The notes under the pieces: generated by a model
Told to the model about the DNA's origin: nothing
What the model saw: the letters and a program-made list of their open reading frames with translations, nothing else
Databases searched by the model: none
Program-made: the position numbers and the translations under genes
Shown here: one piece after another, positions 10,261-19,664 of the stretch
Layout of the letters: each line of letters begins with the position of its first letter
Numbering within the stretch: position 1 is the first letter of the stretch
NCBI GenBank assembly: GCA_002751075.1
Contig: NAOQ01000184.1
Span: forward strand, 60,824-86,413
DNA length: 25,590 nucleotides
Reading direction: 5' to 3'
Source of the DNA: Ichthyophonus hoferi
Lineage: Eukaryota > Opisthokonta > Ichthyosporea > Ichthyophonida > Ichthyophonidae

Positions 10261-11247
10261 GAGTGAGCATAGTTTTCACAGATACTAGATCCATTGTGAG
10301 CCAATTACCAAGGCTAACAAAGAGCTCATTATCCCATTATCCTAGCTTTCACTCTTTTCCGTCATAAAATAGTTCCCATTGAGATATTGAGTTGATGATA
10401 CCACTTTTGGTTTATATTGTGCAGGCCATAGATTCGCTCATTTCTCATTAGTCATACCAACTCATACTATCGCATAGTATTTCCTCATTTATGTTTATTT
10501 TAATTTTTTTGAATAATCCTAAACAATTAAGTTATGTTATTAATAGAGCATTGTGCAAAGAGGACTAGTCCGATCAGGCGGCATATAGATATATTAGAGC
10601 ATAATCTAAGGTCTGATCTATAATTCAAGCACATCACATATTATGCTATGCCCACAAAACTCTGGACCTAGCAGGGCACATTGACACTATCTCGAAAGGT
10701 CATTTTATTAATGCTGCTATCACGGATATTCGTGTAGATAAATAGCTGCAATTACTAATCCAATCCAAATTGATAATTATAGGCATGTTTTAAAAACGTG
10801 TAAACGTTTGTAATAGGCCTAACGTACCTTACCATAGTATGGTCTAACTGTTTAAACTTAACGCTGGCGTTATTACACAGCCCAAGGGTTTGAAGTATAT
10901 ACATACACTGATATATTAATTGCAAGTAACGTGCACTAATTCGTGCGGTTAGAATTGCCATTGTGTATGTAACAGTAGTATGCAGACTACAACAAAAGTA
11001 CAAAAATAAACAAAACCTGAACAGTACTGCTTCATGTTTATGACTCATACTTTTTATTCATACCCATGTATACGGGGTTTTTAACTCCTTGAAACCCGTA
11101 CAAATAAATAACAACTGGCACTTCAAAATTATATTATAATTAAATTACACAAATCTAGTCTAATTTAAAAATCATGGTAGTAACGTAACTGCTTCGTTCC
11201 AAATTTTATCTACACAAATTTAACTAAAATATACTATGGTCACATTT
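10261..11247. other. Intergenic stretch, likely 3' flank of the WRPW gene
   Basis: No supported gene. A 97-codon minus-strand frame (10755-11048) has a hydrophobic, Tyr/Leu-rich composition and no recognisable feature. A possible minus-strand AATAAA (plus TTTATT, 11053-11058) lies about 190 nt beyond the stop of the gene at 11248-11793 and may be its poly(A) signal. Confidence 0.5.
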
Positions 11248-11793
11248 CTACCATGGCCTCCAGATCTCATTGGTTGCACGAGGTTGTATAGTAGTTAAAG
11301 GTTGAGAAACACATTGAATTTTCCTGTATAATGAACTCTCAGGCAAAGACTGTGACCTCCTTGCAATCACTGTACTACAGGGACCTGTCACTTCTAGGGC
11401 TTCAATTGAGCTTTGCATTTGTTCAAGATGATCCAGCATGGCAAAGTCGGGTTTTTGAGCAAAAGTAGGAGTATTCAAAGGATAAGAACGGCTTACAAAT
11501 TGAGGGGCTGCGCTTGAATGTAGTGGTGCACCGTCGAGCTCATCTTGGAGATTGTCAAAAAATATATCATCGTTAACTACAGCCCGGGGAGACGAATTAT
11601 ATGAAGGACTACTGACAACAGATGAACGCCTGGTAATATAGTTGTTTCGAGGCTTAGTCAAAGAAGCACGCTCTACCTCTGGACGAGCATACACAATTGG
11701 CATTGGCGAGTAAGGTACATATCTGGAAGTTTCCATGTGTTGCAAAGGCTGCGACGAATAATAGTTATCGCGACAAACTTGTAAATTAGCCAT
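11248..11793 (-). CDS. Unrecognised 181-residue protein ending in WRPW (Groucho/TLE-binding motif)
   Basis: A single open exon. The ATG follows an in-frame TAA five codons upstream with no AG between them, and has A at -3, so the start looks true. The last seven residues are NEIWRPW followed directly by the stop (WRPW 178-181). In Hes/Hairy repressors a C-terminal WRPW recruits the Groucho/TLE corepressor. Here there is no bHLH or Orange domain; the protein is Ser/Pro/Arg-rich and probably disordered. Residues 145-151 (RRSQSLP) fit the mode I 14-3-3 pattern RSxSxP. Residues 55-59 (RRSSV) suit a basophilic kinase. An acidic patch (DDIFFDNLQDELDG) lies at 75-88 and a possible short helix (MLDHLEQMQSSIEALEV) at 119-135. 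It is probably a nuclear corepressor adaptor, by inference. Ripply is the other known non-bHLH WRPW family, but its motif is not C-terminal. Confidence 0.75.
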   Translation of the reverse strand: MANLQVCRDNYYSSQPLQHMETSRYVPYSPMPIVYARPEVERASLTKPRNNYITRRSSVVSSPSYNSSPRAVVNDDIFFDNLQDELDGAPLHSSAAPQFVSRSYPLNTPTFAQKPDFAMLDHLEQMQSSIEALEVTGPCSTVIARRSQSLPESSLYRKIQCVSQPLTTIQPRATNEIWRPW

Positions 11794-11930
11794 TTTAACA
11801 AATCCCGTTTATAGTAGATATAATTTAATTATATCGCTGTCAATTATGATTGCAAACCACCCCGAGCAGTAGATTATATAAGATTATAGAAATATGCATG
11901 TACCAATTAACTAACACGATATGTAATGCA

Positions 11931-11937
11931 TTTTATA
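11931..11937 (-). promoter_or_regulatory. Possible TATA box of the WRPW gene
   Basis: On the minus strand TATAAAA, in the context CCCTATAAAATGC, lies about 140 nt before the ATG at 11793. A weaker TATAA lies closer to the ATG. AT-rich surroundings make this tentative. Confidence 0.3.
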
Positions 11938-14900
11938 GGGTGCCACGCTATCGAATTTCACAGGACACAGGGTCGGAAAGATCCTTTCTTTCGGGCCTGT
12001 ATCTTGGTTTGCTTTTATAATGGTTAATATACTCGGATTTTTTTTAGCTACTATCCTATGCCTTATAACATTTTAGTACACTTTGTTAATGCAGAATACA
12101 AAGATCGTAATTATGCTTAGATTAAGTGGAATTAATGATTAGTTTTAACTTAATATTATCCCAATTAACGATATGCAGCGTGTTTCACTAACATTTTCAT
12201 AGTAAAATAAATAGCCAATAGAACAAATGTTTTTGCGAATGCAAGGAGAAACGTTGCAAGTTATTAAGTGACAATTTGTGAGCAAACAGGTTCCGAAAGA
12301 TTTCAAAATCATTTCATTTGATAAAATTAAGTGTATAAACCCACATAATCTTGGAATGCGGTTGATTATTGGCTACTTAAAGATCATATAAGAGTGGAAC
12401 TAATAAAGATTTTTCTGGAAAACGCATTTAATTTGATATAAAAACCATTTTAAATTAATTATTTAATTAATACACTTAAGATTGTTTTTTTCTTTTCTTA
12501 ATCTGGTCTAAGTTTAAGCCAAATGGTAGCTGATTCATGCCAATATGCAATAGGTGCTAGGGTTTCAATAGCAAATACCCAATAGAGCTTTCTATGTGTG
12601 TTAACCAACGAATAGAACCCTCGACCAAAATAGATCGGATCCAATTAAGAAGATGACGCTGATTTGTTTGATATTATGGTAATAGCCTTAGTCAAGGGCT
12701 TATTAATAGAGGTATTCTTAAATGAATCATAACCATTTCTCAAGGTTGGTTGTCTAGCATTTTTCTGGCTCACGAATTCTTTAATATCAGCATGGGTAAA
12801 AAGTGCAATCCAATGATTTAATAATTTTTCATATAATAATCTTACTTCGTAAAGTTAGTATTAGTTAATAATAGTTGGTTACATCGTTGTAAAAATATAT
12901 AAAAAAATCGATAAAAAGATATGATCTACATAGATCTAGACGATAGACACTTACCCAACCATTGCACACTTGAGGATATATACAAGTAACTGGTCACACA
13001 TTCTAGACTGTCCAACGCCTAGTTTTTGTTGTCTCTCCTGCGTCTATTTCTTTTGAAGTGCAAGGGACGAATAAAACATTACATAGATTTGATTCAAAGA
13101 TAGTATCTTGAGCCATCCTTGAAGCTTCCAGAATAAAACCTTAATTTGGAGTGGTAAAAAGCAATTTTCTTTATTTGCCCTCCATTAGCTCCTCGCTCCG
13201 TTTAAGTAATCTTCGCTTAATTTATTTTGTTTTGAATCTGATTGATAATAAAACACATTTTGATAAGATAATGGTTACACTATTTTATTACACTATTACT
13301 AAAATTTAATTTAATACCGAGTTGTCGTTTTTGGGTCCAATTGGTATGCTGACTAATGTATTGATCCCATTTAGTGTTAAACAATGCAATTTATTGATAT
13401 ATCCTGATAATTTCTATAAAATAAATATTTTTCATATAAGTTCTTAATTCTGTACGCTTTTACAGTTTTTCAATTATGCACAATAAAATTCGTCATTTTA
13501 ATGATATTTTACAGCGTAATGGGTCATATTGTGGTTACCTGGTTTAAACAACGTGCTATTTTTTACTCCAGTAAAAAGTCTTAAGTAATCTAAAATAGGA
13601 TTGTTCTAAAGTCATGACATACACTCTGTTCTAAATTGCACTGAGAAAACATGAAATAGCAATATTAATAACTGTACGTCTATATTACATTCTTATAATT
13701 ATTTTTCACTTATATTATTTATTTTCAATTATACGTAGTCCAATTAAAAATAAAGAACAATAAAAAAAGTTTTTTGTAATGTATTAGTGCCCATTGTTCT
13801 GCTGGCTAATTCGTTTTTACAACCATTCATTGGTTTGTAAAGTTTGATCTAGAACATCTTACGATAAATAAGACCTTGAAGAGGTCGCTTATTGAATACG
13901 GGAGCTAATAAATATTGGTCATGAGTGATAGTATAAGTATTTGATTGTTTCTTAATGCTGGTTGGAAATATAGTTGATCAGTGCCACTTATTTACCAGTT
14001 TATAATTGACACTGTTTTGAACCCTGTCCTACTGTCACCATGGAAATGGAATGACTACTCAAAAATGTGGACTTATGTTAGTATATTAACCAATAATATT
14101 TTGGAATTAGAATTTTAAAATTGATATTTGATAATCTCAGTTTCGATCGTATTGTTTCATTTGGCCACAAATATAAATTAGTATAGATTGATGCAGGCCA
14201 ATAAGACGGAATAGGACACTCAGGTACGTATAACGTAATTTTAGATAGAATTTGAGCTTTCCATTACGTAATTAATAATAGCGCTAAGACAAAAACTATA
14301 GCATAGGTGAAAGCCTTATGGGAGAGGTGGTTTTTATTATTATTTTAAATTGTAATACAATATATCCAAGGCAAAAGCTTACTGATAAGATTTTTTTATC
14401 TTATATTATACAACGGGAAAAGATTGTAATGCTTTTTTTATAGATAGCATTAACGTCAACTCGTGTCAGATCTAAGCCCTGTAAGCTTTCCGTTGCGTAT
14501 TAGTTTGTTTGTGCGCTTAACCAAGAGCCTAAGAGAAATCTTTCCCCTTAATGATGATAACATAAGATATGCTTTGCCAAGACATTTTAGCATTTGACCA
14601 ATTATACCTAAGTAATAATAATTCTTGTGGAACGTATTATCCTATGGTTAATTCTTAATTATCTAAAGGATGATTTTTAGCCATCATAATTCCAATAATG
14701 CATTTCAATCTAAATACAAAGTTGTACCTTTTAAATATCACTTAAACTCAAGTTCTAACCCAAAGCAGTGACGCAAATGAGTATAAAACCACAATTATTA
14801 CACCTAACCTATTTATTTAGACTTTGGCCTGTTCCTATACACCATAATTTACTCCACTGTTGGACTTAAGGTTTGGTTTAGCAGTTCAGGTTATAACGTT

Positions 14901-15180
14901 CATACGCGCACGCAATATAGCTAATTGCACTGCTTTGGACAAATCGGAAGGAAGTATAAATACTTCCTTTTTTAGTACCTACCACTAGGAGCCAATCTCT
15001 ATCGAGGCTTTTACGTTTTAGTTTTTAGGAAAGAGCTAATTAGCGATAGTAAAATCCCATTCGGTAACAGATCTAGGCACGAGACAGAAAAAAACTAGCC
15101 AAAAAAACCAGCAATATATATAGTATAACATTATTAATAGCATTCACCATCTCAGGCCGCATCTTTTTTCATACGGGGAT
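11938..15180. other. Long AT-rich stretch without a supported gene
   Basis: I see no RNA gene, conserved domain or clear exon chain. Short coding-like stretches exist on the minus strand: 14460-14640, Lys/Leu-rich and ending in a stop, and 12990-13140. None has matching splice neighbours. The only structured item is the perfect inverted repeat at 14948-14969. Confidence 0.5.
14948..14969. repeat. Perfect 10-bp inverted repeat followed by T run
   Basis: Arms AAGGAAGTAT and ATACTTCCTT flank a two-base centre, and T continues to 14973. Each arm contains an ETS-type GGAAGT core, so it could be a paired protein site. It could also be chance. Confidence 0.6.
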
Positions 15181-15348
15181 TTATGCTCCTATTCCAATGA
15201 AAAACGAATTATTAATAATGTGGGCCATTGCAGTTGTTTGTTCAAAATTAATTAGTGTCGTAGTGGTGTTTACGTTTTGATAATTGTCGCATCTTGAGGG
15301 TTGGTTACCTCCTCGCTTGTCGTACTTAAAAATGGATCTTAAATGCTT
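15181..15348 (-). pseudogene. Possible LINE reverse transcriptase relic (minus strand)
   Basis: A 55-codon open stretch contains RSIFKYDKRG, then CDNYQNV, then TLINFEQ. This resembles the non-LTR reverse transcriptase block with pattern PIFKKGD, NYRPVSL and LSKIFE. The expected Arg-Pro of NYRP is replaced by Gln-Asn. Nothing on either side clearly continues the domain. An alternative reading is a small host exon, because TTTTTAAG before TAC and GTAAAC after CAAAAC would serve as splice sites. Confidence 0.3.
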
Positions 15349-15439
15349 TCACGGAACCTAATGAGTTTTGTTTTTGATAATGTCTCAAACAGATAACCTA
15401 TTACAATAATATGTCTAATTAATAATATTAATAATTAAT

Positions 15440-15466
15440 ATAACTTTATATATATATATATATTAT
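15440..15466. repeat. (TA)n tract
   Basis: A simple TA dinucleotide run between the two LINE-like fragments. Confidence 0.85.
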
Positions 15467-15474
15467 TTAGTCAG

Positions 15475-15549
15475 AAGATTGACTACATCATAAATAGCCT
15501 TAACCTTAATAAAGCAATGGGATCAGATCAAACAACGTTCTCCGACCTA
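15475..15549 (+). pseudogene. Possible LINE reverse transcriptase relic (plus strand)
   Basis: 25 codons contain IINSLNLNKAMGSDQTTFSDL in part; the core SLNLNKAMGSD fits the non-LTR reverse transcriptase pattern SL..nKAxGxD with a Leu at the usual distance. A stop follows and no further motif is visible. It points the opposite way to the fragment at 15181-15348. The two blocks are normally about 150 nt apart in one LINE. Confidence 0.35.
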
Positions 15550-15552
15550 TAA

Positions 15553-16467
15553 TATGAGACAAACTTAACAAAACTGCAAGGGCCGTTTTATTTTTACATT
15601 GTTACCATGTGCTTTTTGCTGCCCTATGGGTTAACAATATTAACTTGAGTAAATGATAGCGTTGGCATTGTGGGGGAAGTAATTGTAAGGGATTTGGCTA
15701 AATGTTAATTCATTAGTAGTCATGGACAATACAGCACGTGCCGTTTTTTAATTGGCGCTGATGTTAGTAATACCATCACAGTTGCTTATTGTAATGTATT
15801 ATTATATTGCTCCTTTTACGCAACACTAAATAGTATTAAAGCTAGCCAAGGAAAACGCAGATAACCCAAGGATGGAAAAATGCCCTTTAGTGGCTTACTT
15901 GGTGTCTTTTGTGTGATCTGTCCCGCTATTGGAGCAGTTGTCAACGTTATTCATTGTTATCTGCAAGCGATTTTCCATGCGGTTTGTCAATGTTATCATA
16001 AGACATGAAGTGATTTTTTCTTTCTTTGGTATTGGAGGATTTTATAGGAATACCATATCAGGTATCTAAGCACCCTAAGCTCAGTTTTGGGGTGAACTTA
16101 ATGTTTCACATCCTCGTATTGAAGTAGACATAGTAGACATAATGTTTTTGGTTTTCGGTATTACAGTCAATGTATATTTAAACTAAAAACCGAGATTCTA
16201 TCGTTATTTATATAGCTTGTTTGGACTAATGCAAATATTATATATATATCTTGGGAGTCTGGGTCACCATCTATGAACTATTCCGTATGTACAATGAAGG
16301 GAGTAATGGTTGAAGGCCGTCTAACAGCGGAACCATAATGCAAGTTACAAATAAACCAAAGGGTAAAATATATTGATAGAGATTATGGGCATAGCGTTAA
16401 ATAAATTTAGTAATCCTTGTGATAATAGTTTTTGTTTCTTTGATTTTCTATCTACCTATCATTCTTG
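15553..16467. other. AT-rich stretch without a supported gene
   Basis: No domain, RNA gene or repeat recognised. A 45-codon hydrophobic plus-strand frame near 15868-16010 (contains FCVICPAIGAVVNVIHCYL) has no start or splice context that makes it convincing. Confidence 0.5.
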
Positions 16468-16874
16468 TCAAAGATTCCTATGAATATTCATGCCCAATAT
16501 TTTGTGGGGTTTCCCTGCCTCTTTTCCTGCTTCAACATAAAAGTTGGATTGCATAAATACTCTCTTGTTACGTATTAACTGAAAATCAGGGTGATTGGAA
16601 TAGTCTCGAATGTTAATTCTATTATGTGTTGTAGAACAAGTGATTTAGCTGGCTTCCAGAGCTAAATTACTGGACCATACCTGACTCCAACCGACTACAT
16701 TCACATACCAATGAAAAGCGCTATCGAGGTAGTGAGCAGTACCTTTAATTATGTTTAACCACAATTGCATATGTGGACAAAGTCTAGAATCACCTATGAT
16801 GGTTGCACAGGTAATAAGCCCAGCACCCTCTCTACTGAAAAACTTTTCTATTACTAGACCCACTTGCCCTTGAT
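16468..16874 (-). CDS. Last two exons of an unrecognised minus-strand gene
   Basis: Exon 16874-16681 is open for 64 codons. It includes QGQVGLVIEKFF, ITCATIIGDSRLCPHMQLWL and HWYVNVVGWSQ, and ends at a CAG/GTATGG donor. After a 102-nt intron with a CTGATTTTCAG acceptor, exon 16578-16468 continues in phase 0 with VFMQSNFYVEAGKEAGKPHK and ends at TGA. The first exon starts after TTTTAG in phase 1. Balanced composition, strong splice sites and agreeing phases make chance unlikely. I do not recognise the family and give no function. Candidate upstream exons lie at 18005-18160. No clear poly(A) signal was found close by. Confidence 0.5.
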
Positions 16875-16948
16875 CTAAAACTCCAAAGGCATTGCAAGCA
16901 AATTAACAACTAGGTTAATCAAATGGAGGACCTCCCTGCTATCCTTTT

Positions 16949-17101
16949 TGTTGGGAATAATAGGTAGAGACAGGAATGTTCCTAGGATCTGTATTTATAT
17001 AGGAGAGAAATTACCAGATTATAGGGCATTTTAACGTTTCCCTGTGCATACACAAATATAGGTTGCAGGAAGACTCCAGTCTTTAGATATTATTCCCAAC
17101 A
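16949..17101 (+). mobile_element. Short copia-type LTR with primer-binding site
   Basis: A 153-bp segment begins TGTTGGGAATAATA and ends TATTATTCCCAACA, a perfect 14-bp inverted terminal pair with TG/CA ends. Directly after it, 17102-17111 reads TGGTAGCAGA, complementary to the 3' end of animal initiator-Met tRNA including its CCA, the usual copia primer site. A TATA-like TATTTATATA lies at 16992-17001. Flanking five-base sequences do not match, so it is not a plain solo LTR. The internal part is not recognisable beyond the primer site. A fossil of a short-LTR copia element (GalEa-like size, by memory), lying in the inferred intron 16875-18004 of the minus-strand gene. Confidence 0.75.
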
Positions 17102-18004
17102 TGGTAGCAGAAAAAACTTAAATAGTTTATTATTGTAAAACAAATCTGGCGATTCTACTAAACCAATGATCCACGAATGCTGAAAACATTCTACCCCATT
17201 CCTACATCAATCTAATGACCTCTACATGTGAAAAATATATTTTCCTCCATATATGCATTGTCTTCAAATCCATATTTGAACTATAAATATGTCCAGTTTA
17301 ACGTGACACCAAGGTAACGTGCAAAACATGTGTGTACGGTCACACATCCCTTCAGCCGGCAGCCGGCAGCCGTTAGATGCCAGAGCCTAAGTGTAAAAAA
17401 TAACTGGGTAATACCCACTTCAGCCGGCAGCCGGTAGTTGCCAGAGCCTACAACAGAGCCAGAGCTAAAACCAGAGCCAGCAGGAACATTTAACATACAG
17501 TTTGGTCAGCTGTCTTCCGTTTTGCTTTACATTAAGACATTGAGTGTCATGTCACAGAGACATGGCACCTCCGACAACAGTCACTTCTGAATGTCAACAG
17601 GAATTACCCACTTCATTTAGTGAGCAACAAGCCTACATATAAGTAGTCACCACGTTAAGGTTTCTTTCATATTCCTTTTTTATATATTTTTTTATGCCCA
17701 GGTGAAACAATCCACCTAGGCCAAGGAGGAGTGTTAACACAGCGGTATTTACTTAATTTAGGTATTTCAGTATATAGCTATACTAATTTAATAATACTTG
17801 AAATTACTATTACCTATTTAGTCTGAAAACTTAGTTTGTGCTATCGATTGGTGCTAAATGTCAATCCAACACTATATAGTAAGTCATTTCAGATCATAGG
17901 TTTGGAGTCCAGATAACTCATTGCTTAGGCATCCTGCCTAAGACAAGTCCTGCTAACTTGTTTAATAATAAAAATGTCTTAACATATCTGTACTCCGTGT
18001 ATAC
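17102..18004. other. Stretch right of the LTR; no gene called
   Basis: Apart from the GC-rich repeats at 17350-17482 nothing is identified. The minus-strand frame over those repeats (Gly/Ser-rich) is a by-product of the repeats. A 26-codon plus-strand frame at 17562-17642 (starts MAPPTTVTSECQ) could be a remnant of the element to the left but has no supporting motif. Confidence 0.4.
17350..17482. repeat. GC-rich degenerate repeats (CCGGCAG and CCAGAGC units)
   Basis: A block of CTTCAGCCGGCAGCCGG followed by GCCAGAGCC occurs twice (17350-17389 and 17418-17449), then CCAGAGC recurs alone. The composition contrasts sharply with the AT-rich surroundings. Confidence 0.8.
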
Positions 18005-18160
18005 AAAGGGATATGTTAGAACGCCCTTTAATTCGGTATTCCCTGTCCTTCTGAAAAAAGGTAAATCACAGGAACAGTCCTGTCTCTACTTAATATATTC
18101 AATACTCCTTCACGTTGGCACGGGTTTCTTGAGGGTGTCTCATTATTGTTTCAGATATCT
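18005..18160 (-). CDS. Candidate upstream exons of the gene ending at 16468
   Basis: Exon 18160-18114 starts after TTGCTCAG and contains ISETIMRHPQETRAN, ending at a GTGAAG donor in phase 0. After a 63-nt intron with a strong CTTTTTTCAG acceptor, exon 18050-18005 reads DREYRIKGRSNISL and ends at GTATAC in phase 1. That phase matches the exon starting at 16874, giving a Tyr at the junction. Another frame of the second exon is also open, so the choice rests on phase agreement. If right, the gene spans at least 16468-18160 with a 1130-nt intron that holds the copia LTR. Confidence 0.33.
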
Positions 18161-18175
18161 CTGAGCAATAACCAA

Positions 18176-18221
18176 CTCGGTAAGTAATGGGCGATGATCT
18201 CGGTAAGTAATGGGCGATGAT
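18176..18221. repeat. Perfect 23-bp tandem duplication
   Basis: The unit CTCGGTAAGTAATGGGCGAT followed by GAT occurs twice without a mismatch or gap, so it is a recent duplication. Confidence 0.95.
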
Positions 18222-18316
18222 ATTAGTTTAGAGTGAGTATATGATTTTTTTTCTATTTTACTGTGCTCTTTTCTATAATCCCAGCTCATATCCTTTTACC
18301 TATTCCAATTCCGACC

Positions 18317-18320
18317 AAAA
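18317..18320 (-). terminator. RNA polymerase III terminator of tRNA-Pro
   Basis: Four T on the minus strand directly follow the discriminator base. Confidence 0.75.
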
Positions 18321-18392
18321 GGGGAGTTCCGGGAATTGAACCCGGGACCTCTCGTACCCTAAACGAGAATCATACCACTAGACCAAACTCCC
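18321..18392 (-). tRNA. tRNA-Pro (anticodon AGG)
   Basis: On the minus strand a 72-nt cloverleaf starts GGGAGTTTGGTCTAGTGGTA and ends with acceptor AACTCCC plus discriminator C. The acceptor stem pairs perfectly, anticodon stem CTCGT/ACGAG encloses loop TTAGGGT (anticodon AGG), and T stem CCGGG/CCCGG encloses TTCAATT. There is no intron and no encoded CCA. TTTT follows at once (18320-18317) as terminator. It lies between the two candidate minus-strand genes, in the same orientation. Confidence 0.95.
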
Positions 18393-18627
18393 ACATGTGC
18401 ATGTTCATGCCATATAACTATATATATATTGATAGGAATCACAATGAAATTATTTTAAGGTATGCTGCAAACTATAGAAAAATATTGCTCATAGAAAACA
18501 ATATAGGCAGATCACCCCTAAATATGCATGTTTTCCCTGAGTATTTGTTTTACCTACTGGAATTATGAGCGTACACAATTCAGAGATAAGTTTTTTTAGT
18601 GAAGCTGTAATCAATATTTATTTCTCA

Positions 18628-18970
18628 TCAAATTCTGTACTCTGTTTTTTTTTTCTCACTTTTTTTCTTAACTATAGCGTGCACTTTCCATTTTAAGCAT
18701 TGTTGAAAGAATGATCCAATAAAGAACAATGAATTTAGTAGGTACAGCTCTGATAGCAGGGACTAGAACAATATGAAAAAATGAAAAGAATTGAACATAA
18801 TTAAAATCAGACTGGTAGTTTCTCCTGAAAAAAGTACAACAGTTTATAACTATATGTCTGAAATATTCCATGACCGTCCCGGTTAACGCATCCCACACTA
18901 TGGGCCGTATGAAATTTTCAAGATCATTCAATACGTAGGTCAACCGAATCTCTAGTAACAAGCACATCAT
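18628..18970 (-). CDS. Candidate two-exon gene for a small membrane protein with a lysine-rich tail
   Basis: First exon: an ATG at 18970 opens a frame with LTYVLNDLENFIRPIVWDAL and reaches possible phase 0 donors at GTCATG (exon end 18875) or GTTATA (18851). Last exon: 18762 to 18628 starts after ATTGTTCTAG in phase 0. It begins SLLSELYLLNSLFFIGSFF, a likely membrane segment, and continues to a tail rich in lysine (KKKSEKKKTEYRI) before TGA. The sum is about 76 or more residues. AATAAA follows the stop within six nucleotides (18622-18617). A rival reading keeps one 100-codon frame through the intron to a stop at 18668. The ATG could also be internal, with a TTACTAG acceptor just after it. The family is unknown. 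Confidence 0.4.
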
Positions 18971-18998
18971 GCAACAATTGGCCCATTATTAGTTAATA

Positions 18999-19026
18999 AC
19001 ACACACACACAGACACACACATATAT
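18999..19026. repeat. (AC)n microsatellite
   Basis: CA/AC dinucleotides with one G interruption, passing into a short AT run, just left of the copia element. Confidence 0.9.
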
Positions 19027-19107
19027 GGATTTTTCCATTATCGCGTCAAGTTGTTTAAATCTTGTTGCATGTTATGGTCAAAAAAACTATTGCCCGATTA
19101 CAAACTT

Positions 19108-19610
19108 TGTTAAAGCATTTCAGGCTCTACAAGTGTTTGGTCGAATATTTCATAACGTCTTTCACAAAAAACACTCATTGTTTATTTAGCATTGAACTTT
19201 CAATTGGTAAAAACATTAAAATGTGGTTTCAATCGGTAATTAGAAGTTAGACATTAATTAATGATAATTAATTAATTCAATGATGTCACCAATTGTAGGC
19301 AATTAGGAATAGATGTTTAATGCAGTCTAGAATGTAAAAAGTACCATGGTTTTAAATAGTGTTGATTATTGGTATTTAATTACATAATAGAATAGTGATT
19401 GATAATACATGCGTGTTATATGGTTTCTAGAATGATCATTTAAATAATCATTGGACAATATGATATGGTGCCAAGTACATTTTAGGTAACAGCTAAGATT
19501 AAGTTTCTATTGAATAAATATGTTCAGCACAGGTCATCAACTGGTATTGCCTGAAAAACCAACAATAATATGACCAGCTATCAGAGACTTAGTTTAGATT
19601 CCAGTTGGCA
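19108..19610 (+). repeat. Left terminal repeat of the copia element
   Basis: About 503 bp starting TGTTAAAGCATTTCA and ending GTTGGCA. It aligns with 23070-23579 through shared blocks such as TACAAGTGTTTG, CAATCGGTAATTA, AGTTAGACATTA, TTAATGATAATTAATTAAT and TAGTGTTGAT. The TG and CA ends suggest LTR limits, but the exact ends are set by eye. Confidence 0.7.
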
Positions 19611-19664
19611 TTAAGGTAATAAAGATAGACGCTATGGAAAACGATTGTAAATTTTTAATTAAGA

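Noticed and set aside
10755-11048. 97-codon minus-strand open frame downstream of the WRPW gene
   Set aside because: No motif, skewed hydrophobic composition and no splice or promoter support; chance length is plausible in AT-rich DNA.
12990-13145. Coding-like piece, open in different frames on both strands
   Set aside because: Plus-strand reading looked faintly like a LINE tail and minus-strand reading like a short exon; neither had a second supporting feature.
14460-14640. About 60 open codons on the minus strand, Lys/Leu-rich
   Set aside because: No splice partner, start context or recognised motif; could be chance.
16944-17106. Solo LTR with target-site duplication
   Set aside because: The five bases on each side differ (CTTTT and TGGTA), and a primer site follows, so it is an LTR plus the start of an internal region.
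17281-17496. Gly/Ser-rich minus-strand open frame
   Set aside because: The frame is produced by the CCGGCAG and CCAGAGC repeats rather than by a gene.
18263-18568. 101-codon plus-strand open frame
   Set aside because: It crosses the tRNA-Pro gene on the opposite strand; the tRNA explains the sequence.
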